The notes under the pieces were generated by a model. It was not told where the DNA came from and ran no database searches. It saw only the letters and a program-made list of their open reading frames with translations. From positions 12,673,501 to 12,737,500 of the forward strand of contig CM063290.1 in the NCBI GenBank assembly GCA_032173965.1: a DNA stretch of 64,000 nt. Direction: 5' to 3'. Positions 48,301-61,799 of this stretch are shown here, one piece after another (positions within the stretch are counted from its first letter, which is position 1; every line of letters begins with the position of its first letter). The translations under genes were made by a program, and so were the position numbers. This DNA is from Sitta carolinensis. Its lineage: Eukaryota; Chordata; Aves; Passeriformes; Sittidae.

Positions 48301-51300
48301 GGACAAAAATGTGAATAGTAAAATAAAGATTAAAATAGTCTTTTTGGGGTATGGAGAGATACTGGTCTTGCCAAGTATATTTTGTTACTGTGAAAAGATA
48401 ATGCTTCTGCTCCCTGTAGAAGAGCGGTTCAAGTGTGTATTCTGTGTTCAGGGCAATATACCAGGGTATACTAAAGAGTGAGCCAAGGGGATTGTGAAGT
48501 AGACAAAATATGATTCTCCAAAAGGAGGATGTATTTCTTTAAGGGTGTCATCACAAGAATATTGTGTAACTTGAGAAATTCCTGACCTAGATTTTCCTAT
48601 CTTGGGTGTTTTTATTTTTGTTGTTTGGATAACAGTGAAAGTTTTGTGCTCCTAGGTTGAGGGGACAAAACAACAAACCTGAATAAAGGGAGATGAATTT
48701 GGGGGAAATCCCTGTGAGCTGTGGGATTTATAACCTCACAGATCCTCTTGCATCTCTGGGGAAGGGTGGGAAGTTGTGGGAAGGAGGGACATACTTGACT
48801 TTCATCACATTTTTCACCCCAAGACCAGACATGGTTGATGGATAGTTCTAATCCCTGGCTCTAAGTAAGTTACAATAATTTTGAGTTCTGATTTTCTGAG
48901 CAATGCAGCAGAACATAAAGGGTTTGTCAGAGTGCCCTGTTCTATATGACAAACCAAAACAGTTTTAGGCTTTCTGGTGATTTCTTGAGGCTGTAAACAG
49001 AAAAAGTCTTTTGAGCCTCAAGGACACACTGTTCACTACATGTTATAGGAAGGAAGGTACAGGCATTCTCTCGACCTTTCTCTTCTGCAAGACTTAGTGT
49101 CCTTAATCTGAGATTACTCAATTTTTGCACCCTTCTGTATCTTGGACACTGGAATGCAACATAAGTCCCATGGTATTATGTTACATTTAATTAAATACAA
49201 TGGAACAAAATGTTATTAATGAGAAGCAGACATGCGAGGTTTTGTTTAAACACATGTCCAGTTGCTCACTGAAAAAGATAAGAAATTGCAGCTATATTTC
49301 CTTTAATTTATTAGATCTGTCAGGGTAAAAATAACATCTAAGATAAGATAATGGCACTATAAATTTTTCTTCTTCATTTAAAAATGATTTATGATTATTT
49401 TATTTGCCCAAACAATATCTATTAAAAGTTAAGATTCTCATTCTTCAGCATTTCTCCAAATTCTAAAATTAGACAGTACTTTTAGACATTAAACACAGCA
49501 ATTGGTATATAAAGTAATTCCTCTTTTTGTAGCTATCTTGTCTCAAGCAAGTATGGTTGTTGACTGAAAATGTTAAATTTTCTTTAGTCACAGCTTAAAT
49601 GAATGTATCTTAGTTATTTGAACTAACCCAAAAACCTGACCCACAGCCTGTGTAAGTAAATTTTTCTACTTAATTCACTGACATTGGAGTGCATAAGGTC
49701 CATTCTGTTTAATTATCTCAACTACAGGTAATGTTGATTGGGTGACACTCTGGTCTCCTTGTCCAAAAGGACTTTTGGCAACAAGTCTTCCCATGTGAAA
49801 ATCAGATACTGCACAGGTTGAACACCTCTAGGATCCTGCTAGGTCACCTGTATTGGTGATCCTGGTGTCTCTGTTGGGATCACCAACAGAGGAAATAATT
49901 TCTCTCAATTAAGATGTGAAAAGTGCTCATAAGGTCACCTTGTCCTGGTGGTGAGATTTGTGGTTGCTCTGTAGAAGAACATAATTGAACTCCATCTGGT
50001 ATCAGTGTGACTTATTTAAAATATAGGACAAAGTGATATTGGAAAGATTAATGTACAAAGTGAAATCAAATGGCTGAAGAGGAATATTTGTCCTGTATTC
50101 CTGAGCAATTTATTTTTTATGCTCTGTTGTAACAGCAGAATTGTCTTCTATGTCAGGAAAGGGGAGTTTAAATTTTATTGTGTATTAAAATAGAACAGTG
50201 ACAATGTAAAATTTTAATTTAAGAATTTTAAAACATAAAGCACATACGTTCTCTCTTACTGCTAAGGGTTGTTTTAGTAATGAGTTGTCAATGTACTTTT
50301 TCCATTTAATACTGTGAGAAACATACTGTACTTTTGGTTACATTTCATCACATTTGCTCTTCATTCAAAATATGGGGCCAGAATTTCATGCAGCTTTTTG
50401 ACAAATAACTTTTTGATCTTGACAACAAAGCAGCTTCAAATGTTTAGTGTTGTTTATTATGTTAGATTAAACTGTAATGTGTGAATTATGAAGCTTTTGT
50501 AAAAAATGAAGGCAAGACATTACTCCCAGTCCTTGGAATAATTTCAATTACAAAATTCCTGAGATATAAATTAAAAAAAAAAAAAAATCTTCATTTTAAT
50601 GTAATCTTCTCTTTTAGGCTGTAAAAAAAATCTAGCAAGAAACTTCACTCTTGGCTCCAGTTCGTATTTGTGTTCAGAACCAAGAGGTATTTGGGAGCAG
50701 TCATAAATCTGTCAAGCCTGCGCAGCAGAGCAACACATATTGTTGTTGCCTTGGACTTTTGGCAGCATCGAGGAAAGAGGGGGAATCAAAATGTGTTTGT
50801 TTTGTCTTGCTGTGTTGTTTTCCCTGCCAACAAATTCTAATTGCTAATATGCCAGAGAACTGAAGTCATTTCATTATTCATGATTGTTGATTCTTAGCCT
50901 ATGAAATGTTTACAGCTTTTGTACACATTTAATAGTTCTAAACTCTCTATCTGTTTTGAAGGATCAAAACAAAAAAAAAATCCTTCTTAAATAGCATTAG
51001 AGTGTGGCTTTTCTCTAGAACTGATAAAAGAGGATTCGTCCTCTAAAATACCACATTCATCCTCTCTTCTAAATAAAATGTATGTTTAAATCCAGGCCTC
51101 AAAACTGAAACTTGGAAAAGTTTCAGTTGGAAAAGGCCTCAAAACTGAAACTTTTTACATCTTTTGTATCTGTTTTCAATTATACTTTTGTCAAGAACTG
51201 CCTCATTGTCTTGACCCTGTACCAATAGGAGGTTCACCATTTTACTTCAGCGAGAACTAAGGTTCAGTACAAAATGGTAGACAGAGATCCTTGCCTGCTG

Positions 51301-54300
51301 TTGATACCAGCTGAGTTATTTCATAGAGTCTGTCAAGCTGCTAGCTTGGCTTACAGGCCATAGTGTTTTTATGTGAAATATTAAGGGTGCACATACAGCA
51401 GCCTCTGGAGTCAGCAAGAGGCAGTGCTGCACAGCAGAGTGGATCTCTGGATGACATGACTGGAAGACAACTGACATTCTGTCAAATTCATTGTGCATGT
51501 AGAAATTAAATAAGGCTCTGAAGTCCATCCTGTGCTTGAGCTATCTTGAAACCATCATGGTTTCCCTTGTTCTTGCTAAGACTAAAATATTTTCAAAAAC
51601 TGGTGGTATGGATTCTTTCCAGATGTTAAAGAAACTGCTTGAAGTTAAAGGGACCTAAGTAGTAAGTGATGATTTTTGCTTATTATTGTCATTAAGTCAA
51701 AATGACAAAGAGACTTACCAGTTCCTGGTAATTCTGTGGCAAATTGTAAGTGTATGAATAAGGAAACAGTAGCAGCTGGGAATAGGAGTGAATTGTCAAG
51801 TATGCCTTGATTGTAGAAAGGTGTTCACGAATAAAATCAGCCAACGCTTTGGTCTCCTTTTCAGACTCGGGTGCAGAGCCGCAGTAAGTGGAAGAACAGG
51901 GGTAGTCTGAGGCCCCAATAGCTGAGAAGAAAGGTGAATTTAATGAGTACTTAATAAAGAAGTAGATTATTAGGAGAGTCATGTTGTACCACTTTTGTAG
52001 GTAAGCCTTGGAAATCCTGCTAATACACATGCCATATCAGGAATATTTTATGGTATAGTTAAGACACTGGCAAATATCCCATAGCAATGAATAGATATGG
52101 CCTTTTTATGGTGTGCACAGTTGGAAGAACATGAGTATGAATGTAAAGCCCCATATTATGGGAATGTTTTGGGATATTGATTTGCTTCCGTACCAGCAGT
52201 CTTTTCTTTGCATATCTTCTCAATTTCTAAGGCACTTCAATGGGACAGAGAAGTAGAAAACACTCAAAAGAGACCTCTTCATGAAAGCAAGCTCCTTTGC
52301 TTTCTGTTCTGAACTAATAGCTGTGTCTGTATGTATGTTTGTGTATACATGTATGCAAGTATATATGTATATATATGCAAATGTGTGTGCAGATATGTTC
52401 ATAGAAGTAGCCATACTGATGATGCTAGTAGCCAAAGTTTGGCTTTTTTTCCCAAAACTGCTCTAAAAATTAAATGCAAGCTACTCCACAATACTTCACT
52501 CAGGCTGAAGCTGGATCTTCAGGTAGGAGAAATCCATAATTAAGTATATTGGCTATTGCATTTGTTTGTAATTATTGTTAGGAGACACTTACTGCACCAG
52601 CCAGCATCAAAATTCCTGTTGGGATCTGTCCCAATGCAAGTGGTCCCAGCATTTTTAGAGCGTGTCTTTCTCCACATGCGGTCCTGTAACAGAATCATAG
52701 ATGAAAACTAAGAGTAAGATCTGACAGTTGACTTTTCCAACAATAAGAAAGAAGAATGTACTTACAGTTGTCCAGGTGTAAATGTAACCATCAATGTTAA
52801 CAACAGGCAGAACATAGAAGTCCAGCTTGTCAAGAAGTGTGGTCATGACAGTATCTTTTCCGTAGGTCTCCACAGCCTACTTGGAGAAAAGTAGAAAAAG
52901 CTGATAATGCCTTCACAGATGTGTATCTCCTGTGCATGTAAAGACCTGGGTCTGGGTCAGGAATTAATGAATGTGGTAGAAAAAAATCATCCAGGTCACT
53001 CCAGCACGAGATAACCCCTGTGTTATTACATGTGCTTAGATTTACACTCACCCAAAACACACTGCTGTTAGAAAACCATTTTATACCGCTAGATAAACTA
53101 TAATATGAAGGAATGCTGATTTTGAACAGGATAATAAATCACTGGAAAGAGATTTCCGTCTACAAGCTTCTTGATTACAGGCAGAACAATATTGCTGTCC
53201 ATATATATTCCTACATCCTAACACCTTAAAAGTTTGAGTTTAATTTATGTGAGAATGAGAAATCATTATTTCCATGTTTGGTATCTGTTGTGCAGAAATT
53301 TCATCAACAACCAGAATTATAGAGAATATTTCTAAGTGGCACCCTATCACATTTCCAATCATAATTCTGTGGATGCATTTATTCATAGGGAGACAGATTT
53401 TTCCCTGCACTCTTCCAGACACAGATATTGAATAACAGTCAGGAACTCCTGCAATGTCCTGTATATCCTGGTTGTTCATGGTCTGGCACTTGCTATGCTT
53501 GTTCACAGATTCATACCAGGGTTGAGAGACCCTACAATGATCATGGAAATTTGCTCTGTGTTGCACCCATGTTTTGTTTACACAGCCATAAAGGGCAACA
53601 CAGGATGCAATGCAATGGAAAAAGTGTTTTTTTCCTCCTGTAACTAACAAGTAGGAGAGTGAGATATAAAATCTAGAAAAGCAGTTTCAGATCACTTGAG
53701 ATTATTTTTCCTGGGTTTTATTTTATGCTTTTTTTTTGTTTGTTTTTTTTTGTTTGTTGTTGTCTGGATGGGTTTCTCTTTTGAGATACCTATGACAATC
53801 CACCTCGCTCTTGTTTTTCTCTTTTTTTATTTTTTTTTTTTTTTTTTAATTTTATGTCTAGAAGTAATCCCAAGTGAAATTCTGATGTTTCTGAGAGGTC
53901 TGCACTTTGAAAGCACTTCTGCCTATGGACACACTGAGCAGAGGCACTGTTGGTGTCAGAGACACCCATGAATTAAGTGACCAGACAGTGAAAATGACAG
54001 CCGCAGTGACGTGAATTGCTGAGAGAAAAATGGTACCACATACTGTCTGCAGCCTTATTAGGGCACTAATGAAATCATATTCCCATTGACTCCACTGAAA
54101 TGTCAATTCCAATTTCCACTGCTCCCTACACAAAACCGCATGCCTGCCTGATAAGACTGAGATTATACTTGCCACCAAGGCCTCTGCCTGCATGGCTGGC
54201 TCACATAGATTTGCTTTCCTTTTCTTGGGTTTTAAATTTCAGCTGCTGCTTCTGGCATGGTTTTATTATTTGGTTGGTTGGTTTTGTTGGTGGTTTTTTA

Positions 54301-55805
54301 AAATCTTCCAACAGAAGTTATTACAAAATTTGAGATTCAGTCAGTAAATTGCTCACTGAGTTGATTGATCTTCCCCATCTGAGGGGTATATACCTGTCTC
54401 TGTGAAGATGACTGTGCAGCATTTGATAACCCTCACCTTATATTGATGATAAGAAAATATAAAGAACATAAAACTGTTTAATTTAAGATCTAAAATATCC
54501 CAGACTGAAGTGAAACTAATTTCACCTGTGCAGCTCTTCCTTGAATATGGTTTCATACCTTTCTGTACAGCCTGAGGTGGCAGCTCAAAGGGATGGATAT
54601 GCATTTCCCACTTCCTGAGTGGAGCTTAGAGAGGAGGATTTCCTTTATAGTCTTCCTCCTTTCTTGGGTACATTTTCTCAGTGCTGAGCTGAGGGTAGGT
54701 TTCCATCCTCTCTGCTGCCTTACTGAATAAGTTCAGTATCCCTGCTGGTTGTAAGGAATCCACCACCTTACACTGCAGCAAGTCAGCTGTTCTGAAGTGC
54801 ATTCAGGTGCCTTCTGATGTGCCCTTGAATTTTCTTATTACTTATGTCCGTGTACAGAACATGTCTCTGTTTATAGTGTAACTAGAGCTATTTGCTTTTT
54901 CTCTCACCTTTCTCTGACTACAGGTGCAAAAAAAGAATTTACAAACTGAGCAACTGTTGTAGTTGTCAGTACCCCTTAGACATGTTTCAGGTTGCCTTAA
55001 GCTGCTGAAAGATTACAGGTCCAAGCACAAAGATCTGGTTTAATTAGTTATACCTTAGCCTTCTGAGGTGAGAAGGCATGAGCACACAAGTATTTAGAGG
55101 GAAAAAGGTGGTGGCCTGAGTTCTTGCTGCTCATTTAAGATTTTCTTAAACATAGTTGCATTTTGTAAAATAAGTTTTTCAGCATTAGGCTTACTGGCCT
55201 CTTTCACAAACCACTGGCAGAAAGCAGGGCTGATCCACTCTCTTGCATGGAAACCACAATCCATAAAGATGGCCTTCTTATTCGGACCACTTTTTCCCAT
55301 CTAGGAAAAAAAACAAAACAACAAAAACAACACCCCAGGGCTTGAACAAAATGAATTGCATACAGAACAAGTCAGTCAGCTTGCTGACCTAATAACTCAA
55401 ACTTCTATAAAAATATAGCATGCCTTGTTTAAATGGAAATCTATGGAGTGCTCCCAACTGTAGCTGACCATGATATTCAAGCTAAAAAATACTCTTAATA
55501 ATTTCATTTTTATTAATGTGGGTAAGCTTCCCCCAATTATTTGGTTACTCTGCACTGTTGATTTATTTCCTGTAGAGTCTCTAAAAGTTTATCTTGCATG
55601 TTTGAATGATATATTATTGTAAATACTTGTGCATTTCGGACTAAGTACTCCTATTCTTTCTCCTTTATTTAAATTATTGTCTTATTAATTGATAAGAGTT
55701 ATGAAAAAAAAAATTCTGTGGTTTAAACCCAGCTGACAACTAAGCATAATGCAGTAGCTCACTCAGAGCAAACTTGAGGGCTGAGATAAGCATAGTTTAA
55801 TTATA

Positions 55806-55837
<32 letters not shown>

Positions 55838-58800
55838 GAAAAGGAAAATAACAAAACCAAAGAAATGCACCCCAAGAAAGACAAGTGATGCAAATGAAAG
55901 CAATTACCCATCCAGTCCCTATGCAGTGGCCCTGACCCCCTTCCCCCTAGTTTATCACTAAGCATGAGCCCTGTGGTTTGGGATGTCCCCTGGGTCAGCT
56001 GGGGTCAGCTGTCCCAGCTGTGTCCCCTCCCAGGTGCCGTTGCCTTGGCTGGTGGTGTGAGAAGCAGAAAAGGCCTTGGCTCTGTGTAATCACTGCCCAG
56101 CAGCAACTGAAACATCCTGGAATTATCAACACTCTTTCCAGATCAGCATGAATCTGAAGCAGCCCCATACAAACTACTGAAAATAAAATTAACTCTACCC
56201 CAGTCAAAACCAGCTCAAAATTATATATGGTGAAGATAGAAATTTGTTTCCTGTTGACAGAGACTGACATTTCTAGATGCTTTTAGAGCAAATGGGTTTA
56301 AAAACAACAGATGGAGAGAACATAAAGGTAGATGATTATTCAAATAGCTTTCAGTAGTGTGATTGAATTTATGTCTGAACTGCTAATAATTCATTATGCC
56401 CCTTTAAAAAAATAAATTTTTTAAAAAATCATAGTACTAGTAAACAAAATATTAGATTTTCTGAAAAATGTCTATTACTTTAGACATTTTGTTACCATAA
56501 TTAGTGTTTTACTAGACATCATAATCTTGCAGAGGTTAATAAGGGAAGGGTCTTGCATGAAGAAATCAAGGCACTTACTTTGAGAAGGTACATTGGCCGT
56601 CCTTCATATGTTTCCCCAATTACACTACGAGAGACCAGGTCTGGGTTCTGAGCAGCAATATCAGCAGTCCAAGCAGCAATCTGTTTAATAAAGAGGTTAA
56701 ATCTATTGAGGTCTGTGTTCTTCAGGTCCAGACTGATTAATTTGCAGACTTCAAGCCAGAACAGTCTTTTTGATCATCTAATGTGGCCTAATATTTAATA
56801 CAATTTGTAGATTCCCAAGAAACCACTGCAAAGATGTGAAGAGTAACATGGCCATGATTACATTTCAGGAAAAATGAGCGTGGCTGTGAAGGAAGGAGGA
56901 CGAGATCTTATGGTAGGACATGAAGAGCTGGAACTGAGGCAGGGAATGGAATCGAGTTCTATAGCAGAGGAGATGAGAGAAGTAGTGGAAAGAGGAAATT
57001 AATAGTGAAGTATCTCAGCCTGGTCATTGGATTTCTGCCTGAGGTTCTTTGCAGCACTGGGAGCAGAAATAGAGGAAATAAGTGTAGGTTGCACAAACTA
57101 TCTCAGTAACAAAGAAGAGGGAGAGTTTGGAGGCATTATATCAATGGGTGGAGCAGAAGAGGAAAAGGGAAGAAGGCTGGAAGCACTTTGACTACAGAAG
57201 CTAAGGTACCAAGCTGAAAATGTGGTAAATTGTAGACTTTACCGTGTCCCAGTTGTTGTACTTCTCATAGCTGTGGCTGGCAGTACGAGCTTTGCTGTCA
57301 AACTGGGCATCCAGTGCAGCCTGCAGGTTGTCAATCAGAACTCTGCAAGAAAGCACCATAAAAAGTATGAAGGGAAACATCCAGCAGGAATGTAAGACAT
57401 TTCAAAGTCTGCCCAGCATTTGGCCTGCAGAGATTGTGAAAGGTGGGCAGGTTGAAAATAAGATGTATTAGTTTCAGGTTTCAACCTACATCCTGCCTCA
57501 GCCTTGCCACCAGGAGGACCAGGGGGCTCCTGCCAATTAGCACCTTCTCACTCCCATACTGACAAACCTGCAGGGTGGCAACAGTTTGGTTTCAGAAAAA
57601 TGGCAATGCTGAGACAGAGCGTGTCTAAAAATGAGCTCTAGGCTGATCTTATGTTGCCAGTGCTTCTGCCTCAACAGGAAAAGGGCCTTCTTGAACTTTT
57701 GCCATTGGAGGAGAGTTAGACTGCAGCAATGTTTCAAAACCAGGCAGCAACCCAGAGATGTTTGCCTGATGAAATTCCCTGTCAAGCCAAGCTTCCAAAA
57801 GTTAGATGTGGTGTGACAGCTCTATTGCAGGTGCTATTTTCCATCCTCCAAGCTACTTTGTTGCATGTGAGGTGAGCTATTAAATAGAACACATATTGCA
57901 AAAAGACCTCAACATCCTGTCTGGATTGGTTGGATTTCTCCTGTTCATGTTTCCCTCGGGCTGACACAAAGGCACAGTTTATCACTGAGCATGCTCTTGA
58001 GGACCTTTTGCTTATTTTCAACCTTGGCTATCAAAAAATGAAGTCCTCTTGTTTTTCCAGCATCTGTCTTAAAACTCTTACAAATCTTATTAATCCAGGA
58101 TATGCCCTTGATCATTTCTGATTTGGATAGAGGAACAGAGGCCAGTTTGTGAGGCACCAGCAGCCTTCAGAACAAACATTGCAAGTGACATGATGTCATG
58201 ACACTGCAGCTGCACTTCAAAAGAATTGTAACAGCTTGAGTTGTCACAAGGACGATCCACTCAAGTTTGTCAGGGACAGCTTCCAGACATTCTGGCCTTT
58301 TGTTGCAATCAAAAGATTTGTTCATGGACCTAAGGCAGTTCATGAATATTATAGGACAACTAACACATCTAGAGTTATTCCTTTGCTAAAGAGGAAATTC
58401 CAATGAAATGGGATTCTTGTTCTATATGGGCACTGTGAGATTATTGAAAGCTGTTTAAACATTCTAGAGTGTTTTAGATTCTGTTCCTGAAGAGGCATTC
58501 AAATCAGACATGATTGACATGAGACCAGCAAATTTAGGAATGGATTAACTCTGGCTTTAGCAGACCGTGAAAGTTATCCTGAGAACTCCAATGAAGGAGT
58601 TTGGTCTAGTAGCATCAGTGGGGCTGAGAGATAAAAACTCTACACTCAGCCAAATGAAATAATAAAAACTTGATCAAATACTACTGACTTTCAGTGTATG
58701 AGTACATGATTTTACAGACTATATTTTACACATCAAAGAAACCTGATAATGAAACTGGGTAGAGCCATTTTGCAATGCTTAAGTGGAGTGAAAGGGGAAA

Positions 58801-61596
58801 TGAAGACAGAAAATCCCACTCCATTCCAGCTCAAAGTCAATTACTCATCCTCAGTTAATGCTTACACAGTGATTGGAAGATATGAAGTAAAGAAAAGGAT
58901 CAGGCAGCTCCTTGTTCTCCTTGTTCTTCCATTAGTGCTGCTGTTCCCAGTGATGTGTAATGTGGCAGTGTGCTCTGTTTGCTCCCCTTGTGCTGCAGTC
59001 ATATTTGGTCAGCTCTCTCTTTGGAGACATCCTTGCCATGGATCTGCTATGTGACTTCAGTCAGCCCAAGGCTGTCCTGGGAATCTGTTTTCCATGCTTC
59101 CTTGGCCCTCCACCTGGCAGCTGTCTTCTGTCTGTCACTGTTGGGGTTTTTTGGCCCTCCAGCTACTGTTCTGCAATTCAGTGGGGACATGCTCATGGTA
59201 GCCCCTGAGGCTCACCATCTTATTTTCTGGCTTCAGCTCCCCATTCATTTCCCTCATCTAGTGTATTTTCTGTCTCTTTCTAGATCTTTGCTGCATTTTT
59301 TCTGTAGTAGGAAATATTTCTATCCCACTCTGTCCTCCAGCCTTGTGTATTGCAGTGAGATTTCACCTCAGGGAAGTTTCTGACACTGCATCTCTGCTTC
59401 CTGTCTCTTGCCTCTATCAACATTTCATCTCACCCCTTCAATGCAGAGTAGTTACAGTCCATTTGAACTGTCATAAAAAAGCTGAACCTGGTAGAGTCAC
59501 CCACAGGCGGGATGAAGTGACAGGAAAATCAGTTCACCAATATGAAAAAGTGAAACACGTCCTCCATGGTATTTAGTCCCCTTCTATTCAAAGTACAGTA
59601 GTGAGAACAAACTTACTCATACTCCATTCCATTTTCTTTCAAAAGATCTTCAACCTCAAAAGACTTCTCAGCTTCAACTCGGAAATCAACTTGAATTTTT
59701 TGCCTTACCATTGTAACAGAGTCTGGCTGCCAAAAGTCAACCTGAAACACAAAATGAATGCATAAACAAATAAATATATACATGTGGCTGTGATTTTTAG
59801 ATTGGTGTATGTGTGCTAGTGAGGTTGTGATTAAATACTAAATTTCATGCCTATCATATTACACTGATTAAGCATTGCTTCCTACAGGTATCAGCCTTAA
59901 ATTTTAACTGGAAATTAATTAAGATTTTTTTAGGCCCTGCGTTTCATGAATTCTGAGATGATAGTAACAATTTCACAAATGTCAGGAATTCTCCAGTATC
60001 TGCATTCATACAGAATTGTAAATATTATAACTGTATTTCCAACTTCTTTCATTTTTACAGCTTTTTTAATTTTTTTTGCTCAGGTTTTTGCCTACAAATG
60101 TTAGAGAGAAATTAACTCAATATCAGGGGTGAACTGTATGATTATTTTATGTAAATCAGCTGAAAAAGACTGTTGCCTGTATGAGTGTTTTTAAATGAGA
60201 TCACTAAAGTTTATATGAGGAACCTGTGCCTTTGAAGATGCTTCATTCCAAGTGGACAAACAACAGTGTTATTACTACTTCACTTATTTTTGCTGAAGTA
60301 AGCATCCCAGACTCTGGATTTAGTGCCCCATTGAAGGCCAGTGGAAACAAAGCTGATTTGCCAGCCTGATGCCTTTTCACCCTTTCATCTCATGAAAGTA
60401 AAAGAAATTTGGACTTGTTATTCATGAATTATGTGTTATCAAGTGAAGCGATTGTTCCAGAATACACAATTACATCAGTCCTGACTGACTGCTTTGTATA
60501 ACAATGGTATTTCAGGGATCTTCTCTTAAAAGAAAAAGAAAACAATCCTTTGATACTTCCCACTTAAAAGCAAGCATGATATATATTAATTTCCTTAATA
60601 TTGGCAGCACCATTCCAATAATATGTTCTACAGAAAACTGTTCCAGCATGCTGTAGTAGCCTGTTGATGGTAGGTCTCCACATCTGTACTTCATTAAAAA
60701 TACCATCCTTTCATCCTACAGCTAATGGTGTCTTTTTCACCAACAGCTATTTCACAACATCAAAGCTGAACAGAAATATTGAAAACACATTTGCTGTCTT
60801 TATTGTTTTTCATCGTGTCATTTTGTCATCATATATCTACATCAAGGTCAGTGAGAAACATGCAGCTTAGTGGGAAAGGAAGCTTTAAAGGAAAGTCAGA
60901 GAAGAAAAGATGACATGAGAGACCAGAGGCCAAAGGAAAATTAATTTTGCTGGAAGTACAAATTTTTAGATTATTTACATGAGGAAAATGTTTTGCCTGT
61001 AATGGTAAAAGTTCTGGTAGTTGGAATTTCCGTGATTTATCTAATACATTCTTGAAAGCACCCCACACTGAATACAGCATTTAAGATTTAATTATTTTAT
61101 TAGTAAATTCTGATGGGCACTTTGACATTCAGACTGGGTAAACCAGATTTTCTTGGAAGGTATTTGAATGTTTTGTACAGCTCTAGTTTTATCAACATGT
61201 TCTATTCCTTCTGAAGAAACAATACAGACTTGAATGAATTCAAGATTAAGTCTTTAATTTAGTAGCACAATTAAAAAAAAAAAAAAATCCAGTATTTGAA
61301 AAAAGGAGAAATATTTCTTTCAACTACAATATAACCACTTTCCCAAGTCCTTTACCTCCATGATGCTGGCAAGGAAATTGAGGATTTCCACCTGCTTGTC
61401 ATTCTGTGGAATCACACGAAACACCTTCTGTCTGTAAGGGGAGAAAAAGATTTGATTTGAAACATTGAAAGCCTTTTGATCATGCAGACGAAATCACAAA
61501 TATAAAACTTGGTGTCTGTTCTTACCCATCAAAGGAAAGATCCTGCAGGTGAGCAGAAACAGATGCAGCACCTATGAGAACCCAGAGTGCCCACAT
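42178..61596 (-). CDS. CPB1: Procarboxypeptidase B (pancreatic), 11 coding exons, one frame break
   Basis: Exons in transcript order: 61596-61526, 61431-61356, 59741-59617, 57342-57243, 56680-56579, 55300-55199, 52876-52766, 52683-52593, 51921-51719, 43678-43594, 42364-42178 (TAG). The product is 417 aa once one missing base in exon 11 is allowed for, the same as human. It is a secreted zinc exopeptidase (M14A) that removes C-terminal Arg/Lys in the gut after trypsin activation. Visible parts: signal peptide [15 protein letters not shown]; propeptide to R110 ([17 protein letters not shown]); zinc ligands H176, E179 (FHAREW) and H304 (TIHSYSQ); substrate-binding NRNFDAGW; Y356 (TIYP); catalytic E378 ([12 protein letters not shown]). 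The Asp of [10 protein letters not shown] marks B-type (basic) rather than A-type specificity. Oddities are one missing G in exon 11 and a non-GT donor after exon 6. Intron 9 spans about 8 kb. Confidence 0.93.
48154..48230 (+). repeat. Dispersed repeat, copy 2
   Basis: AATTGGTAAAGCTAGATTTG ... GTGAAGCTAAGGC matches the copy at 40091-40166, with a few substitutions and small indels. Confidence 0.65.
51094..51153. repeat. 40-bp-period duplication enclosing a perfect hairpin
   Basis: AGGCCTCAAAACTGAAACTT occurs identically at 51094-51113 and 51134-51153. Between them AAGTTTCAGTT (51118-51128) is the exact inverse of AACTGAAACTT (51103-51113), giving an 11-bp stem with a GGAA loop. Confidence 0.85.
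52320..52395. repeat. Imperfect TG/TA-rich microsatellite
   Basis: Interspersed TGTATG, TATATG and TGTGTG units lie in CPB1 intron 8. Confidence 0.7.
55717..56217 (-). mobile_element. Avian ERVL-type solo LTR in CPB1 intron 5
   Basis: The segment begins TGTGGTTTAAACCCAGC and ends AGTCAAAACCAGCTCA, and includes ATTAACTCTACCCCAGTC and GAGATAAGCATAGTTTAAT. I recall this overall pattern from a widespread bird LTR of about 500 bp. The flanks share AAATT (55711-55715 and 56218-56222), consistent with a 5-bp target duplication. No internal retroviral genes are present. Orientation is inferred, not certain. Confidence 0.7.
55804..55828. repeat. (AAT)n microsatellite inside the LTR
   Basis: About eight AAT units, followed by degenerate GATAATGATGA, occupy the position where this LTR family is A/T-rich. 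Confidence 0.85.
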
Positions 61597-61628
61597 TTTT
61601 AAGTGAGCCTTCTCTTCTTTTTGTGCTG

Positions 61629-61636
61629 CTTTTATA
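61629..61636 (-). promoter_or_regulatory. CPB1: CPB1 TATA box
   Basis: CTTTTATA on the plus strand reads TATAAAAG on the minus strand, 33 bp upstream of the CPB1 ATG. Transcription would start near 61600-61607, giving a 5' UTR of only about 5-12 nt. A strong TATA box and a minimal leader are usual for pancreatic zymogen genes. Confidence 0.75.
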
Positions 61637-61754
61637 ACTTGTTTTGTCCTGCTTTTTATCAATTGTACACCAGAACAACCCACTAATCAACTGATAGCTT
61701 ATTCCCTTGGCCTTGTTTTATTTGCATACTATTTACAGTGTGTGTTTTTCTCTA

Positions 61755-61772
61755 CACCTGTGAAAACAGCTG
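61755..61772 (-). promoter_or_regulatory. CPB1: Candidate PTF1-type acinar element of CPB1
   Basis: Two E-boxes, CACCTG (61755-61760) and CAGCTG (61767-61772), flank TGAAAA, which reads TTTTCA on the minus strand. They lie about 120-135 bp upstream of the TATA box. PTF1 sites in acinar genes pair an E-box with a TTTTCCC-type box one or two helical turns away. The match is partial. Confidence 0.3.
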
Positions 61773-61799
61773 AAAGTCTCACAGGGGCCTGGCTAAACA

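Larger units (their letters stand above)
43679..51718 (-). other. CPB1: CPB1 intron 9, about 8 kb, largely featureless
   Basis: Family similarity stops at exon 9 (QNYQEL) and resumes at exon 10 ([16 protein letters not shown]), leaving no missing coding segment. Apart from the second copy of the dispersed repeat and a small hairpin duplication I see nothing distinct. A 112-codon open frame at 46863-47201 begins with a non-ATG codon and is not recognised. Confidence 0.6.

Noticed and set aside
52320..52395. TG/TA-rich tract as a regulatory Z-DNA element
   Set aside because: The repeat is imperfect and intronic with no other signal; ordinary microsatellite.
55094..55300. Reading CPB1 exon 6 straight on to the stop at 55094
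   Set aside because: The frame after KEA is unrelated to carboxypeptidases, while exon 7 continues the family sequence; treated as intron read-through.
42178..61596. Assignment as carboxypeptidase A instead of B
   Set aside because: [10 protein letters not shown] carries the Asp that defines B-type specificity, and the propeptide and activation site match CPB1.
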